Assembly: GCF_003945595.2 (NCBI RefSeq)
Contig: NW_024104998.1
Span: 637,224 to 701,223 of the forward strand
Direction of reading: 5' to 3'
Source: Pipra filicauda
Lineage: Eukaryota; Chordata; Aves; Passeriformes; Pipridae
DNA: 64,000 nt
Position numbers and translations under genes: made by a program. Shown here piece after piece: positions 24,413-37,400 of the stretch. Positions within the stretch are counted from its first letter, which is position 1. Each line of letters opens with the position of its first letter. The notes under the pieces were generated by a model, which saw only the letters and a program-made list of their open reading frames with translations, was not told the DNA's origin and did no database searches.

Positions 24413-26318
24413 ATCAGCACTGATGGTCAAACACTTCTGACAGATAAAACCTCCATTCTGAATTGATGGTCTGAACACCTTCAGACTCTTTTCAGTACCA
24501 ACCGTGTAGTCCAAGACTCAGCTATTCAGTCTCTCACAGAACAACTGGTGAATTATGAATTGGATACTGCCCCTACTTCAGGAGAAATCCTTAAGGCCAT
24601 ACAACAGGTGAGAATTGGCAAGGCAGCTGGGGTTGATGGAATTCCACCTGAAGTCTGGAAACATGGGGGGCTTGCACTCCATGCTAAATTTCACAAGTTT
24701 GTACTGCACTGTTGGGAACTGGGCGAACTCCCATCAGACCTTTGTGATGCAGTCATCATCACCTTGTATAAGAAGAAAGGAATTAAATCAGACTGTTCAA
24801 ATTATCGTGGTGTCACTCTGCTCTCCATTGCTGGCAAAATCCTGGCAAGAATACTTTTTAACAGACTAATACCTGCTACAGCAGAAGGAATTCTACCTGA
24901 AAACCAATGTGATTTCAGAGCCAACAGGAGTACCACGGACATGGTATTTGTTCTCAGACAACTGCAAGAGAAGTGTAGGGAACAAAACAAAGTTCTCTAT
25001 GTAACTTCTGTTGACCTCACCAAGGCTTTTAATATCGTGAGCAAAAAAGGTCTATGGCAGACTTTGGAACATTTACGATGTCCCCCCAAGTTCCTTAAAA
25101 TGATCATCTCACTCCATGAGGATCAACACGGCCAAGTCAGATATGGCAATGCACTTTCTGAGCCCCTTCTGATAACTAGTGGTGTGAAACAAGGCTGCGT
25201 TCTTGCACCAACTCTATTCACAATCTTTTTCAGCATGATGCTCCAAAGGGCCACAGCAGACCTCGATGATCAGGACGGTATCTACATTCGATATCGTACC
25301 GATGGAAGCCTTTTCAACCTAAGGCGACTGAAGGCCCACACCAAGACCTTAAACCATCTTGTCCGGGAGCTGCTTTATGCTGATGATGCCGCCCTTGTGG
25401 CCCACACAGAAGCAGCTCTGCAGCATTTAACATCCTGCTTTGCAGATACTGCTGAACTCTTTGGGCTGCAAGTCAGCTTAAAGAAGACAGAAGTTTTCTA
25501 TCAACCAGCACCTCAGGAAGTCTTCCATCATCCCTGTATCACCATTGGCCAATCAGAGCTCAAATCAGTCCAGCAGTTTAACTACCTAGGTAGCCTCATC
25601 TCCTCGGATGGTAAGATCGACGGAGGGATAGACAACAGGCATATAGGGCCTTCGGAAAGCTTCATAAAAGAGTTTGGTGAAATAAACACTTGAAGAAAGT
25701 ACAAAGATCAGTGTTTACAGAGCCATAGTGCTGTCTACTCTCTTATATGGATCCGAATCATGGGTCATCTACCGCCACCACCTGTGTCTCCTAGAACACT
25801 TCCATCAACGCTGCCTCCGTACAATCCTAAACATCCACTGGTCAGATTATGTGACCAATACATCTGTTCTAGAACAAGCAGCAGTCACAAGTATAGAGGC
25901 CATGTTGCTGAGAACACAGCTGTGTTGGGCAGGACACGTCTCCAGGATGAAGGACCACCGCCTCCCTAAGATCTTGCTTTATGGTGAACTTGCCACCGGC
26001 TGCCGCATGAGAGGAGCCCTGAAGAGAAGATACAAGGACTCCCTGAAACAACATCTCAGCCTTGGCCATATTGATCAACGTAGCTGGTCTACTCTGGCCT
26101 CCAACTGGGAGGTCTGGAGACACACCATCTGTAATGTTGCTGATGCTTTTGAGAACGCACGCAGGATCACTCTCAAGGAGAAAAGACAATGCAGAAGGAA
26201 TTGTGCCTTGCAGAATATACCACCTAAGGAGTCTTTCTGCTGTACCTTTTGCAACTGGACATGCCTATCTCGTATTGGCCTTTTTAACCACCAGCGTGCT
26301 TGTAACAAATGTGGGTAG
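24413..26318 (+). pseudogene. RTE-type reverse transcriptase ORF, truncated and frameshifted
   Basis: Codes for the reverse transcriptase that copied LINE RNA at the target site; this copy cannot work. Coding similarity can be followed upstream of 24548 to about 24413 in the same frame, through a stop at 24470-24472 in a run reading TSILN-stop-WSEHLQTLF, where R is expected. Then come the linker GKAAGVDGIPPEVW, finger/palm motifs (NYRGVTLLSIAGKIL, VDLTKAF at about 25012), GVKQGCVLAPTLF, and the catalytic YADD at 25376-25387. A frameshift near 25640 leaves the true frame for about 65 bp (RAFGKLHKRVW, then a TGA), and the frame moves again before 25728. The last frame (25728-26318) ends in a C2H2-like finger, CTFCNWTCLSRIGLFNHQRAC, as in related elements. 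The endonuclease is absent. Confidence 0.85.
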
Positions 26319-26353
26319 AGACCTTCCTAAATCTTCGTTCATGAAGCCTAGCC
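24413..26353 (+). mobile_element. 5'-truncated RTE-type LINE, probably AviRTE
   Basis: About 1.94 kb that carries the reverse transcriptase and C-terminal part of an RTE-type ORF. It has a very short 3' UTR (about 35 bp after the stop at 26316-26318) and an ATG trinucleotide tail, both typical of RTE elements. The endonuclease half is missing. The last 34 bp (26320-26353) can be folded into a hairpin, CTTCGT / ATGAAG around TC with one G-U pair. The same end, about 80 percent identical by hand alignment, forms the 3' end of the two SINEs at 40983-41303 and 62239-62567. Assignment to AviRTE rests on memory of bird RTEs; a related RTEX or Proto2-like family is the main alternative. Confidence 0.75.
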
Positions 26354-26367
26354 ATGATGATGATGAT
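26354..26367 (+). repeat. ATG trinucleotide tail of the RTE LINE
   Basis: ATGATGATGATGAT directly follows the GCC that ends the element body. Short tandem repeats instead of poly(A) mark the 3' end of RTE elements. TA/TG-rich DNA continues to about 26450. Confidence 0.8.
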
Positions 26368-26684
26368 ATATGTGTATACATATGTATATAAGTGTATTGC
26401 ATTATATGTTTTATACAGTATATACACGTATGCATATTCCTTTACAATGCATAATATAGCTCAAAGTTGCAACTGTGACAATAAAAAAGCACAAGGACCT
26501 GTCTCTCAGTGGAGGTGGGAGTATATTGTTTGCATTTAAGCCCAAGTTTCTTATATTAACCTGCCTGCTTATATACATGTCTATTTGCTTCCTTCAGAAA
26601 GCATCTTTTTTAGTGTGATTTCTAGTAAAAATTGCATTCAGACAGGGAAACTGCTTGATGTGTAAATAAATGACTGCTTCATCA

Positions 26685-26900
26685 GGTTCCAGGGCATAGG
26701 TTAGCAGTTTCTGCTCTCCCTGGAGGCCAGCCTCAGTGGAGTGCCTCAGGGCTATTCTAGCACCTATCCATTTTAATACTTTTATTGACATGGAGGAGGA
26801 GTGAAAGTACACCATCAGCAAATCTGTGAATAACCCTGAACTTGAGGATGCAGTCAATATACTTAAAGGTAGGAATGCCACTCAGAAGGTTTTCAAGATT
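26685..26900 (+). mobile_element. Small old CR1 scrap (reverse transcriptase region), plus strand
   Basis: The stretch GGAGTGCCTCAGGG (from about 26737) and ATCCATTTTAATACTTTTATT match the CR1 region that encodes the GVPQGS-LGP-LFN-FI motif. After it comes GACATGGAGGAGG and a CATCAGCAAA run, which corresponds to the ISKFADD region. Frame is lost by indels. Only a few hundred bases remain; both ends are vague. Confidence 0.7.
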
Positions 26901-27796
26901 TCAGAAAGATCCAGTCTGAATTTCTTGCTAAAAATATCTGCATTTATGCTTTTTCTATTTGTCTCTTCCACAGAAGCAGATTACTGGGCCTTAACATTAA
27001 AAGGATTGTTGAATGTATTCTTAATGGAATGTATTGTTGTTTTTGGGGGGCTTTGTTCATTTGTTTGTTTGTTTTTAATAAAAACAATATCTACCTTTGT
27101 CAAATCTAGAAATAATAAAAGGTGGTTTTGAAAACTATAATTTTTTTCTGCAAAGAGAGAAGCTCCCATGAATAGTTCTGTTGTTACTTACCTTGAATCA
27201 AGTCTTCACAAATAATGAAGGGAGTTCAAATATTCTTAAGCACATTAAATCCTTCCTTTCATTTTATTCAAATTAGTTCTCTCTAGCAGCATCCTCAAGC
27301 CCAAGTTATCTGGCTTATGGGTGACCGCAGGTGATATTTCTTGATATTAGTTTTTAAGAAAGCCTACCTCTGGTTTTTTTCACACAAGAAATGCTCTTCC
27401 ATTAAGAGTGAGCATGACACTTACTTATATACTTTATATTAAACATCAGTTAAATCACTGCTGTGTTTGTGTTTTCTCTTTAAAGAAGGGCACTTTCTTA
27501 CTTTGCTGTAAGAAAGTGCCAGAAAACTGGTCTTTGATAGAAGAATGATGAGTAAAAGGAAAACTTGAAATCCACCGGTCTTCATTCCCATACCCTTTCT
27601 CTTCTGGAAAAAAATTGAAATCCATAGGTCTTCTTTTCCATGTCCTTTTTCTTCTGATGTAGACAGAAATGTGCTTGAACAATCACTGTAAGTGAAGATC
27701 CCTATTAAACTGTACATTTAGCCAATGTATTTATAGAAACATGGTTGATTGCCAATGTTTAGGCTTTTTTTACAGTAATTAGCTAATAGTAGTCTC

Positions 27797-27870
27797 TGTG
27801 TGTGTGTATATATATGTGTGTGTATATATGTATATATGTATATATACGCACACATATATATATGTATGTA
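27797..27870. repeat. TG/TA microsatellite, partly self-complementary
   Basis: Alternating TG and TA blocks (TGTGTGTGTATATATATGTG and so on) end in a block with CGCACACATATATATATG that can pair with the start. Length polymorphism is likely. Confidence 0.85.
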
Positions 27871-30800
27871 GTCTTGTGTTCAAAGTACAAGGCAATTTAA
27901 CAAAAATTATATATATATGAGAGGAATTGGCAGCAAACTGGAAAGGCACGTAATTGATGGTGGATTACATTTTTCCTTAGTGTTTGCTTATTGAAAAATT
28001 TATTGCACTCTTTATAGTGAGATGCTCTTGAGTGAAAACTAGGAAATTTCAGAGGGTTCTCTCTCCCATTCTCATAGTTGAATTTAGAGAAAGGTTTGAG
28101 GAGGCATATTTATAAGACACAACAATAGAGGGGAAAAAGCACAGAAAGTGAATTATCAGCCACCCAGCAGGTATGACATGAATGGAAATCCGAATCAATT
28201 TTGTCTATCTGAATTACAATTTTTTTTTCAATTTGCTGTTAGCCATATGAAATTATGGAAATCTACTTCTCAGATTGCTGAAGTAGGTTCTTCTCTATCT
28301 GATAGGTAAAGCAGGTAATCTGGTTTATGTATGAATTACTGTCTGTAATTTATTGACAACCATAAGATACTGGAAAGCAAGCACTGTCTTTCACAGAAAA
28401 CAGAGATATCAAAATGCATGTTTTGCATCTGACTTGAAACATCTTTAGCAATTGTCATGTCAAGCCACAAGGTCAAGACAGTCAGCCCATCAGTCTAAGT
28501 ACACTTGGAAAGTTATTCTGCACATCTGTAGCCTAACCTGTTACTGTTTTCATCTAGTGTTCAGGCAGGATAGTGGATTTTTCTCCTACTGGGTGGAAAA
28601 TCCATCTGAAATCATACAGCTGTCTTTGTAAATAATTGCATGAGAACAGACTTCCCCACTAATAACAATTATTGAGGTGATAAGAGGTTATTAACAAATG
28701 TAAATTGTATACTTCCAACAACACATGATAGAACTCACAGTGAAGTAATCTATAATATTTACTTTCATCCTGTTCTTCAAACTGCAGAATAAATAGGGAC
28801 CACATTATAATAATTTACAGGAGAAGTATTTTCTGGATGTAAGATAATTTTGAGATACTCATTATTAAAATGGCAATTAACCTTGATTTTGTCTCCTTTA
28901 TTATAATTTAAAAAACCCCACAAAATAACTTTGATGCAGATGGAGAACTGTAAAAAATTTAATGAGGTAAATTGCTTATGGAGTTCTACTTCAATTAGTT
29001 CAGTCATTTTCTGTAAGTCCTAATTACATAACTAAATTATCTACATTTAACAAATATCATACTTAGTATGAACTTCAATTTCATGACAACTCGATATTCA
29101 ATGACCTTATTAGGGTACACTTGTGACTTAATTTATGTTTTGTAAACAGTTATTTTGATTCTTATTTTTCCATACAAGCTGCACCAGTTGGAGTTTCTTT
29201 TACCAATTCAAGGTGCACTTGCAGCCATTCAATTCAAAATTATGGAATTGTTATACACGCAAATTAATTATCAAAGCAGCTGTGTCTGCATTTACATTTC
29301 TTTTGCACACGACTTCTATGAAACCAACATCATGAAATTTTTTTAGCATGAGAGTTGTTTCTCTTCAGCTGTTTTGACACTGAGTTCAGTTAAAAGCATC
29401 CAGCATTCTGACAGAGGAAGGAGGAATACTCACAGCACTGCATCCAGCAGTTTCTTTTGAGACAATAATCTCCTTGAAATTTGTAATTTCTTAAATCTTA
29501 AATGAATATTCTCTTTATCACCATACTACCACTAACTTCTCTCACTTTTATCTAGTCAGTAAAACTGTGAAGTGCCATTATATTCTATCTAGACAAAAAA
29601 ACCCATGAAAACATGTCAGTAGACAATGTCTTCTGCAGGGAGGAGAAACTGGATGACCTCAGTCATTATATTCTGCTCTTATTGTGTGGGTGCCTGTGCA
29701 TGTTCATCTTTAGTTTGCTATGACTTAGTGATAATACTTGCATCCTGACTTATTTTTTTGTAAAATTTTACTAATTTAAATTAAAATATATTTTAATTTT
29801 AAAAAGAGTTAAAGTAATTATCATAATTGATCATTAAGGAAGTACAATTTGGTTAATCCTCAGAAGAATTATAATCACTGTCATAGGTGTTCAAATGTCA
29901 AGCCGGTCACCTATTTCCTCTGGTACTGGAAAACAGACCCTTTTTCACTCTTCTTCAATAACCTGATCAGTCAAGACCAATCCATAATAAGCGTAGCATT
30001 CCCCAGTTGTTGAAACCAGGGATGACTAATCAGTCTCCCAGCAGCCGAAACTGCTTTGTGGATCTTGTGAGGTGGGTTTATTTGCTCATTTGGGATATCA
30101 CCTGGTCAGTAGACTGCTGAAATTGAGAACTGATGCTACATATTTTTTGGCTAGAAAAAGGAGGTCTGTGGTAGAATTGGCAGCTCTAGATTAGCACAGC
30201 ACTGCAAAACCTATGTGTTCAGTAGTCCTCAAAAATCTTGATGCTGACAAAAAGATACAAAAGTTTTACCTCCTTAACTGCTTGAGGAAGGAAAGATGCT
30301 TCACTGAATTCTATCCAGCCCATTACTATGGTTATGAAGCACTGATTTTTGTACGCTCTCAGTAAGCTACCTCTCTCCAGATTTGGCTATACTCTTGCAG
30401 CCATTTTACTATAATATTCTATGGGATTTGAAGTTGCAGCCTCATATGGAAGATACTTAAACTCTTTTAAGGTAAAAAATCATAAACAGTAATGGCAAGA
30501 TACACTTTAAACACTAATTTCCAGTGAGACATTCAACAAGCTTTGGGACAGATGCAGATCACAGAAAACTGATTCAGATACTGTGGTATTCTTTATGCTT
30601 AATGGTGAATATACTCTTTAAATATAGAATTATTCTACCATGCCACAAGGCACTTCCACAACCTCAGTCTTACCATGTGTTGTGCAGATATTTAAAAAAG
30701 GCATTGTCCCATTCTTTTAGGACATCCAACCATCAGCAAGATTGATTTACAGTATTGAAAAAATCTGACATATCTAGGAATTAGAGAATGTAAATTGAAT

Positions 30801-31311
30801 ATTTGTCTATCAACAAGAATAAATCAAACAAACTTATCAGCTTGATGTCTGTCTGTCATATCCTGGTCAAAGCAGAAGGCAAACAAAATCAGAGAGATGA
30901 TAACCGGTACCTAGAAAGCAAGTTATTGTTATCACTAGAGGCTTTAACTGAAATTACTAAAATACTAGAAGCTAGACAATATCTGAAAGATTGTCACCAC
31001 CCTGATGATTTCTCTGTTTCCCTAAGAATATTAGACAGATTAGCACTTGTAAGAGAGAGATTGAAGTCTTCCCATGTAAGGCATTCAATATTTTCTTAGT
31101 GACCTTTGCTTGTCATGAGAGTTGAGTAGTAACGACATATACAATGCAAGAAAATTCAAGGAGTACATCTGCCACTAATCATCTTGTGGAGAGGGGGGTT
31201 GATGGTGGGAATTGTTTCATTCCAGACCGAGAACACACATAAATTAAGTAAATAAATGTAGTTCTTAAAAAACAGATAAATGTAGGGCATCCAGAAGTTA
31301 CTTCATTATCA

Positions 31312-31323
31312 ATTGTACCCTGG

Positions 31324-31354
<31 letters not shown>

Positions 31355-31410
31355 TATAATGTATATATAATATATATATAATATATATATAATTGTACCA
31401 TATATACCAG
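31312..31410. repeat. TA-rich palindrome with flanking 9-bp direct repeats
   Basis: A TA tract (about 31323-31390) lies between CTGGTATATAT on the left and ATATATACCAG on the right, so the whole is a near-perfect inverted repeat. AATTGTACC occurs as a direct repeat on both sides of the tract (from about 31311 and 31391). This is a slippage-prone and cruciform-prone sequence; no transposon family is evident. Confidence 0.8.
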
Positions 31411-34400
31411 AAAGACTGAGGTAAAAATTTTTTCATTTACTTCAGAAGATTCTTTTTAGACATGAATCCATTAATTGCCTTTATTCCTACATACTTCTGA
31501 AAATGAACAAGAGTAGGTAAAATATAAAAAATATGAAAAGGGAAAAAATAATTCTAAACACTCAAAGAAAACAATTCAAGGAATGTATTTTCTATAGTTT
31601 AAATAATTGCTGAATAGTGTGTGTTATATCTAGTGTGATATTAAATAACTAATACTAACAATGAAACTTGTTCCTCCACAGAAAATGTTATTTTCCAGAT
31701 TTTTAAAATGAGCAACTAAAATGCACTTTTATAAGCCAATCAGCTATCTGATTAGCAATAATCATAGAAAAAATCAATAAAAAAATTCCGTGACTTAAAG
31801 TGACTAATATAAATTATTTTGTCTATAAAAGAATTGTTTTCCTATACCATGTCAAAGAATTTTAAAGGCTCAAAAATCATGATGCTTCAGTTTTTCTTCT
31901 CAAACATCTACAGTATAGTTGCGTTTCAACAAAAACTGAGGATAAAGCCCAAGACCCTACTGTCTAATGATCATTGTGTTTTTAGTCACTAGGTCAGGAT
32001 TATTTTTTAAAAATTGTTTTCCTACATTTTATGACAGTAGTAGTAGAATCTGCATTTGAATAACATACACTGAATATTTAGATAATTACTTGAAACAGAC
32101 ACTTAGCTTTTTAAAAATCAACAAATTCCAAGCAAAGGAGAAAGTTGGTGGAATCTCCTTTTTACTTGTTTTCTTTTTCATGTATTAATGGCATTACACT
32201 GTATTGGAAATAAAAAGAACTCTTTTGCTCTATGAAACTTATATTAGCATGAGTTGAAATTATGTGAGTTTAAAAAGAAAAGAGTTAATTTCTCTGCTAT
32301 AGTACTGTGACCATTGCAATGTGAGTCATTTAATAAAATTTATATCTCTGTAATATAGATAAATAGAGCTGTTCAATCCAAAATATTCTTCGACATGAAT
32401 TTCTTTTCTGGGTAATGTACCACCAATTGTGCAAATTGTGGACAAATATGTTTTCTAGCTCCTAACAGTGACTTAATCAAATAATTAACTTTTTGTGAAT
32501 CTTGCCAATACAGGTAAATGAATATTTCCATATTGAACAGGAAAACTTTTTTTTTTTCAATCAAGTCATCATTTTAAAAAAGGTATATTTAAAGGATATA
32601 GCAGTCTAGAGATCACTGTTCAGGATATTGTCAGTACCTCAAAATATTTCAGAAATTGTTGAACTTTCTTCTTTGTTGAGCACAGTTACCTTTTATTATA
32701 ATGCCTTTCTAGAAGATGAGTTGCTAATAGATTTCTGATGTAGTAATGAGAAAAATTACCTAGAATAACTAAATCCTAAAACAATATTCTATTATTAGAA
32801 ATTGTGTTTGGCTTTTCAGAAACAATGTTCTTTCTCTTTTCTAGATAAAAAAAATAAAACTGACAATTTTTCCATTATTTTTTACATATCAGGATGATAT
32901 TTATTTTGAGACTTACAAACAAGTACAGTACATTTGAACTTAACTTTTGATCTAATTGTTCCTATACAACTTCTATTTAACATCTTTGATCTCTGAGTTA
33001 GTGATCTAATCTTCTGTATAACTCAGTTTTTATTGATCTGTTCTCATGCTGAGAAAATCAAGTCTCACTTTTATGGTAGAGATTGAAAAAGATAGTAAAA
33101 CTGCCTCTGAGACAGCAGTTTAAATCTGTGTAATAACAGTGGAGGCAAGAGATAAGACTTTTATTACGCTGCCAAACTTTACATGAACTCGAAGTGTCAT
33201 TAAATTGGTATGTGTCATTTGCCACATATATTTATTTTACTAGATAAGTTGGTAACCACTCATTTAGATGCAGTGCGCTGCCACAATTTCTTCACCACAT
33301 CTTCTTTGCCACAGAATCTATTTCTGATACTCAAAATACACTTCAAATATCTTTTTTATGGTACTTTGTATACAGTTCAGATTTTCTGTTCTCATGCAGT
33401 TTTCGAAGAGAATTTTTGAACCCCTTTTACTTGACTGAATTCCAAAAGCAATTTTCAGTAGTCATACAAGTGGGACTACTTTTAATATGCTAGTCTGTCA
33501 TGATAAAAGATTAATTCTCATATACTCAGAGCTTTTCAATCATGCTCCATAATGTGTGAGTCCTGCAATGCCTAGTGTTATTACATTACTAAGCATGGAG
33601 GAAAATAAAAGCAGTGTAAGTGCTATATCTCAGCTTGATGTTATTGAGTGTAGTTTTACTTTAGAGGGTTTCCTATTGTGGTATTTTTCCCATTGTTCCT
33701 TGAGAAGAAAGACCTGATGAGCACACTGAATGTAAACGGCATGTGCAATAGGTGACACTTTTCACTTCCATATACAGAGCAGTGGTGAAGCAGAAAATGC
33801 TTGAAAATAGGTTGCTTGATTTTTTTTTAAAGTTTAATGTCCAAGATTGCCGATTGTACCTGACAACTTGCATGTCTATCAATCACACTCTTCTGGTGAA
33901 CAATCTACCTTCCTATCTGAAAGTTAAGTCTTTTATGATGTTGGATCCATAAAACACTGAATATCCCTATATAAATCAAAAAAAGTCACTCTTTGTTTAC
34001 ATTGCCTCTCAGTTCTATTGTATTCAGGCATAGACACTGTACTAGTGCAGTATGAGAAGGGAATGCAGGATGGAATAAGCTAGAATTTTATACTACTTTT
34101 TATTATTGAAATCAATGGGAAAGGGGAAGGGCCATGAAGAGTCTTTACTGTTGATTGTAGTGAGGCCATATGAATGAAATGTATGTTCCTCTAAAGGCAT
34201 ATCCACATCAGTCAGGTCTATCTATCTATTATCATTTGTTAGTAGCTTCATTTTCTCTGAGACAGCTGAAGGACTGGGATTTGCAAATGAGAATATGAAC
34301 AATGAAGGAGTATGACTCAGGTCTAGAATAAACTATTTAAATTTAAATTATCAATTCTATCAACACAATTTTGTTTCCTTCCAATTTAATATCAAGTGTA

Positions 34401-37400
34401 GAAAGAACTTCTAAGGAAACATATTGATTATATGCTATGCCACTTTTCAATTCCAAGTTAAAAGGTGTAGGGACAGCATTCAAACATTCTCCCTTCTCAC
34501 CACTAAAATCAAACAGACAGTTCTTTCAACATTCCTTAGGTTGTCATACGGGAACAATTAAGAATTACCCATGATAAAAACCATTAATCTTGATGTACAA
34601 AAATACCCAGCTTTAGAACTACAATTGCTGTTCTGAGATACCAAGAGGTTGTCTCTTCAGCAAATGCATTTAACTTTCTTGTGTTAGGGGAATACTGTGG
34701 ATAAGATACAGTTTTAGTGAGAGGGAATTGGAATGGTTTTAATCTCCTTTCTTCCTTCTCAGTATTGTCTATCAATGAAACAAATATTTCACAGTCCTAC
34801 AGCATGGTCACATCTGGACAGAGCTATCCAGTCAGACTAAGTCCATAGTTAACCCTGAGGACAAGAGTTTCTCAGCCTTATGAAGCACAGAGCTGGAAGT
34901 ACAGGGCTGTGCAATTCATCTATTTAGGGGTTTGAATTGCTTTTTAAGAGTGTGTGAAATAACACACAGGAAATATTAAAAGGAAATTAAATTAGTAAAA
35001 TTTAACACTCACTATTGATACCACTAAAGTTCTTTTAACTGACTCGATATTGGTTTAATCAATACACAAAAAGCCAAATTATAAAGAAAACCGACAGGAT
35101 TAAAATATTGACAGTCAGTGGAGCTAAGAGAGATGAATATTTTAAAATGAAATAAGAATTTATAAAATGACTTTTTCTATTGTCAGCAGAGCATTAGAAA
35201 ATGCAGAATGAAGGCACTGGTGTAACAAAGATGACCAAACCCTGAAATCAAGTTGTGCATTCACTCTACTAGGAAAGCAGACTGCCAAATGGGTATCATC
35301 TTGATTTCTCAGCAAGTAAGTTTGAGGAACTCCTGATGGCATCAAGCTTTTGGCTGCAAAATCACACACTGCTTTATGATATTCAACAGCAGCGTCCCTC
35401 ACAAACTCCTTTTTCAAAAGAAAGAAAGTATTTTGTAATTTTATTCTTTTGGCTTGAATACCAGAAAATGTTAAATGGGAAGTTTTGGATATTGGAGAAG
35501 TTTTGATTGCATGTTTTATTTTTTGATTAAACTTGAGGATGAATCAAAGCTTGAGGAAAAACAATTTTTTGTAAGATTACACATGGCAGCATGGGATCGA
35601 ATCATCTATTTTTAGGACAGAGAGAATGAGCTGGTCTCCACCATTACTTAAACTCTTTGTATTATGCATGGTAAAAAAGATGTGTCCTGGGTGAAACCCC
35701 TGAGAAGAATTTCTACATGGAGTAAATTCTGCACTTCAACTGTGTAAAACCTGTGCAAATAAAATTTAGGAAACACAGCAGTGAAATGAGGTATGCGAAT
35801 CAACGTTTGGAGACTCAACCATCTCTCTGCTGGAGGTGTGAGAATGGTAACACAGAAGCCTTCAGTAGTGCTGAGCCACATAGGACAGACACAGGATATC
35901 TTTGGCATTGCTGATTCCCAACCTGGGGGTCATGACCCCATGATGGATAGTGAGGCTATTTTCTGGGGAGTGCAAAAGTTTCTTTCAGAAACTGAGAGTC
36001 TATTTAAATCTGTTTATAGACTTTCTGACTGAGAAGATAAGCTACAGGAACTGTTTTCCTGACTAATGGACACAGGAAAACAGACTATGGCAAGATCCTG
36101 AGACAGGATGGAACAAATGGTGTTTCTCCTCATCTCCCCTCTCTGTTCAGCAGAGCAAACCTGTAAAAGGTTCTCCTTCAGCCAAAGCAAATATTCCATG
36201 TAGGCAGTGCTTCCTTCTAAAAGGCTGAAAGCTTCTCTCAGTCCTACACACATCTACCAATACAGAAAGAGCATGCAGTGCCCAGATATGCCAATGTGCT
36301 TCCTCCATACAGAAGCTAGCTGTGCCTTCTTACAGCAAAACACCTCTCTTGAGGGAGGCAATGCCATCTGATAGCGAAGGCACTGCATCATGTTGCCCTG
36401 TGTTGCCAGCGTAGCAGCCTTATTTCTGCTCCCTGGCCCTCTCACTTTGTAAGTTTTATTTTCCGTGTGGAAAGCTAAACTCTCTCAGATGGACAAGTTC
36501 TCAAAATTTAAGTAGTACTGAAAGCAAGAGGATCTGCATCACTGGGGACACCTAAGAACTATATTAATAATAATAAACAAATATTCATCAACTTTTTGAC
36601 TCCTAGAGATCTTGTCAGCTCTTTGAGAGTTTTTGATAGGTTAAAAATCAAAGCTGAATGACATAATATTAGATGATGTGTGAATAATCTGGTGTATTTT
36701 CCTGTATTATACTTGAAATCTAAGCACTAAAAATTTCCAAAATTGAATTTTAAAGGTATTAATCTTGTCTAATGCTTAGAATTTTATTTTTATTTTTATG
36801 ACAATTAAAATATAAAAAGTATAATTAATTAATTACTGAATTTGTCTTGTAAATGTTTTATTTTCACTATTGCACACATATATAATAAAAACAAAAGCCT
36901 GTTTTAAAGTGAAGCATTTCATCGATTTAACTTTAAAACACTAACTTTCAATACAATATGATTTCACTGATTTCTTAAATCCAAAAGTTGCTAAAAACTC
37001 CAGAAATGTTACTTTAATGTCTTGATGTTCAATTAAGTATTCCTTGGAAACATAAATTAATAGTCTTTGGTGAACTCAGTTTAGTTCCTAGTAAATGTCT
37101 ACATCAGAAAACCACTACACTTAATTTTGCTTGATTGATAGTCTCTGCTTAACTGAGACCTAGGGCTAAGCCAGTATGGGGACTTTATTACCTCCCATTC
37201 TAGTAAGGGTGGTCCAGCCAGGTCAAAGTCGAGGTCAATAGTAGGACAGAGAAGGCACTTATTTTGCTTTGAAACAGACTACTCTTCATGAAACAAAGAA
37301 CTTCACTTTCCAGTACTGTTTCATGACCAGAGATAATCTGTCTAGGAACACAAATGTTTCCAATGAGTATTATCTTCACATTCTGCTTTTAATCATTCTA

